Part shown: piece after piece, positions 62,538 to 64,000 of the stretch
Position numbering within the stretch: the stretch's first letter is position 1
How the letters are laid out: every line of letters begins with the position of its first letter
Assembly: GCA_934481385.1 (NCBI GenBank)
Contig: CAKSPD010000003.1
Span: 1 to 64,000 of the forward strand
DNA from: an uncultured Oscillospiraceae bacterium
GTDB lineage: Bacteria; Bacillota; Clostridia; Oscillospirales; Ruminococcaceae
DNA length: 64,000 nt
Direction of reading: 5' to 3'
The notes under the pieces: model-generated
The model's database searches: none
What the model was told of the DNA's origin: nothing
What the model saw: the letters and a program-made list of their open reading frames with translations, nothing else
Made by a program: the position numbers and the translations under genes

Positions 62538-63745
62538 AAAAAATCGCTTTTGTAATTCCATGGTATGCTGAAAAAATTCCGGGCGGTGCTGAAATGGAAA
62601 CAAGGGAAGTTACAAAGCATCTTAAATCAGCAGGAATGGACGTTGAAATACTTACTACATGCGTCAGGGAGTTTGTCAGTGACTGGAGTGTTAATTATTA
62701 TCCGGAGGGTACGGAAATCATTCAGGATATTCCCGTCAGAAGATTTAAGGTTAAAAAACGCAATACAAAGAAATTCGATGAAGTAAATCTCAGGCTGATG
62801 AACGGTCAGAGAATTTCTTCTGATGAAGAACAGATATTTATAAATGAAATGGTAAACAGTCCTGATTTATATAAATATATATCTGAACATAGCGATGAGT
62901 ATACTGCTTTTGTATATATTCCGTATATGTTCGGAACTACTTATTTCGGAATAAAGGCATGTCCTCAGAAGGCAGTAATGATACCCTGTTTTCATGATGA
63001 GGCATATATATATATGAATATATTCCGTGAAATGTATTCACAGGTTGCCGGAATGATTTTTAATGCACGTCCTGAACTTGAACTTACAGAACGTGTTTAT
63101 AATACTGAAAATGTGGAAAAAATAGTTATGGGAATAGGTATGGATATTTCTCTTGAAACAAATCCGCAGAGATTCAGAAAAAAATATAATATAAATGAAC
63201 CGTTTATAATATATGCAGGCAGAAAGGATACGGGGAAAAATGTCCATACGCTTATAAAATATTTCGGTGAATATAAAAGACGCAATCCTGAACATTCTGA
63301 TTTGAAACTTATACTTATAGGCGGAGGAGATATAAATATTCCTGATAAGATAAAATCAGATGTTATAGATTTGGGATTTGTTGATATTCAGGACAAGTAT
63401 GATGCAATAGGTGCATCGGAATTTCTTTGTCAGCCGTCGAAAAATGAAAGTTTTTCGCTTGTAATTATGGAAAGCTGGCTTTGCGGACGGCCTGTTCTTG
63501 TTCATGACCATTGTGCAGTTACTAAAAATTTTGCAAGGGAATCAAACGGCGGTCTTTATTTTGAAGATTATTTTGAATTTGAAGGCTGTACTGATTATTT
63601 CCTGAATAATAAAGAAACTGCCGTAAAAATGGGACAGAATGGCAGAAAATACGTAATAAGCAATTTTGACTGGAATGTTATTTCACAGAGATACAGAGAA
63701 TTTTTTGAAAAAATAGAAAAAAGACAACAAGATAATATTTTATAA
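62534..63745 (+). CDS. Glycosyltransferase, GT4-like
   Basis: 403 residues, GT-B fold. FVIPWYAEKIPGGAEMETREV at the N-terminus (first part), FIIYAGRKDTGKNVHTLIKYF, ILIGGGDINIPDKIK, then LGFVDIQDKYDAIGASEFLCQPSKNESFSLVIMESWLCGRPVLVHD (E-x7-E donor site, last part). The start is GTG at 62534. Substrate unknown. Confidence 0.93.
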   Translation: MKKIAFVIPWYAEKIPGGAEMETREVTKHLKSAGMDVEILTTCVREFVSDWSVNYYPEGTEIIQDIPVRRFKVKKRNTKKFDEVNLRLMNGQRISSDEEQIFINEMVNSPDLYKYISEHSDEYTAFVYIPYMFGTTYFGIKACPQKAVMIPCFHDEAYIYMNIFREMYSQVAGMIFNARPELELTERVYNTENVEKIVMGIGMDISLETNPQRFRKKYNINEPFIIYAGRKDTGKNVHTLIKYFGEYKRRNPEHSDLKLILIGGGDINIPDKIKSDVIDLGFVDIQDKYDAIGASEFLCQPSKNESFSLVIMESWLCGRPVLVHDHCAVTKNFARESNGGLYFEDYFEFEGCTDYFLNNKETAVKMGQNGRKYVISNFDWNVISQRYREFFEKIEKRQQDNIL

Positions 63746-63761
63746 TAAGGAGCTGTTCAAG

Positions 63762-64000
63762 ATGAATTCTTTTTTGATTCTGGCAGTGCTTTCGCTTCTT
63801 CTTTGCTTTGGAACGTGTTCCCTTGTATTCAAAGGAGCTAACTTTGTCTATACTTCTGTGATGAGTGTCCTGATGTTTTTCTGTTCGCATATTATAAGCA
63901 CTATGGGACTTTTTGTAATTGACTGTTATTCACTTTTCAGAGGAATGGCAGGAACTTTCTTTATTGTATTTGCATGTTTTGCAGTTCTGACCTTTATAAA
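63762..64000 (+). CDS. Multi-span membrane protein, truncated by window end
   Basis: The first 79 residues are almost entirely hydrophobic: helix about 3-22, 28-48, 52-75. AAGGAG lies 8 nt before the ATG. Its place behind two glycosyltransferases suggests a glycan-synthesis membrane protein, such as a glucosyltransferase or polymer-assembly protein, but the visible part does not decide. Confidence 0.75.
   Translation, partial: MNSFLILAVLSLLLCFGTCSLVFKGANFVYTSVMSVLMFFCSHIISTMGLFVIDCYSLFRGMAGTFFIVFACFAVLTFI

Overview
The window is a piece of AT-rich Firmicutes chromosome, most likely from a Ruminococcus-type (Oscillospiraceae) fibre degrader. The evidence is four dockerin-bearing secreted proteins (two GH9 cellulases, one GH26 mannanase, one leucine-rich-repeat protein), T-box control of aminoacyl-tRNA synthetase operons, ferredoxin-linked 2-oxoacid oxidoreductase, FabK/FabZ-type fatty acid synthesis, and dipicolinate synthase genes that imply spore formation. 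Canonical sigma-A promoters (TTGACA, 17 bp, TATAAT) and strong AGGAGG ribosome sites are common. I see no insertion sequences, prophage or CRISPR array; this looks like core chromosome with accessory surface and fibre-degradation genes threaded through it.

Layout. 0.1-0.6 kb: a tRNA-Lys/Glu, 5S rRNA, tRNA-Asn transcript. 0.6-4 kb, minus: a PD-(D/E)XK-like protein, thrS and a DinB-like gene behind a threonine T-box. 4.1-5.8 kb: a lipid-anchored CBM35-GH26 mannanase. 5.8-8 kb, minus: guaB and a lipoprotein. 8.2-8.7 kb: tRNA-Pro, Thr, Tyr with a duplicated promoter. 8.9-12.7 kb: TerD, AIM24, an unknown protein and TypA in one operon. 12.7-18 kb, minus: rsmE behind a GH9-dockerin gene, small membrane proteins, dTMP kinase and KptA. 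18-22.8 kb, minus: a P-loop ATPase, an LRR protein and a four-subunit 2-oxoacid:ferredoxin oxidoreductase. 22.9-27.3 kb, minus: fabD, aroE, aroK, an amidohydrolase and an LRR-dockerin gene. 27.6-35.8 kb: fabH-fabK-fabG-fabF-accB-fabZ-accC-accD-accA-acpP. 35.9-39.5 kb: a cysteine T-box, cysE, cysS, a WalJ-like hydrolase and rlmH. 39.6-44 kb: GH26 and GH9 dockerin enzymes. 44-47.8 kb: assorted single genes including an NYN-domain protein. 47.8-53.1 kb, minus: glmS followed by two membrane-anchored LRR genes. 53.3-57.7 kb: a degenerate signal-peptidase-like protein, spoVFA-spoVFB, and rtcB behind an apparent leader peptide and attenuator. 57.9 kb to the end: a Wzm/Wzt surface polysaccharide export and glycosyltransferase operon that runs off the window.

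How it fits together. The enzymes of the cellulosome type (cellulose and mannan) carry near-identical dockerins, so they should dock on the same cohesin; no scaffoldin or cohesin is visible here. All four BspA-like LRR genes sit directly behind housekeeping genes (VOR-type oxidoreductase, aro/fab, glmS) with 4-nt overlaps or very short gaps, so these surface proteins are probably co-expressed with central metabolism. Fatty acid synthesis is nearly complete in two divergent units. The most unusual regulatory finding is upstream of rtcB: a perfect promoter, a 27-codon ORF with an ideal ribosome site, and a strong terminator whose 5' arm can pair with an alternative segment, a layout expected of leader-peptide attenuation. 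cysE seems to start at AUU.
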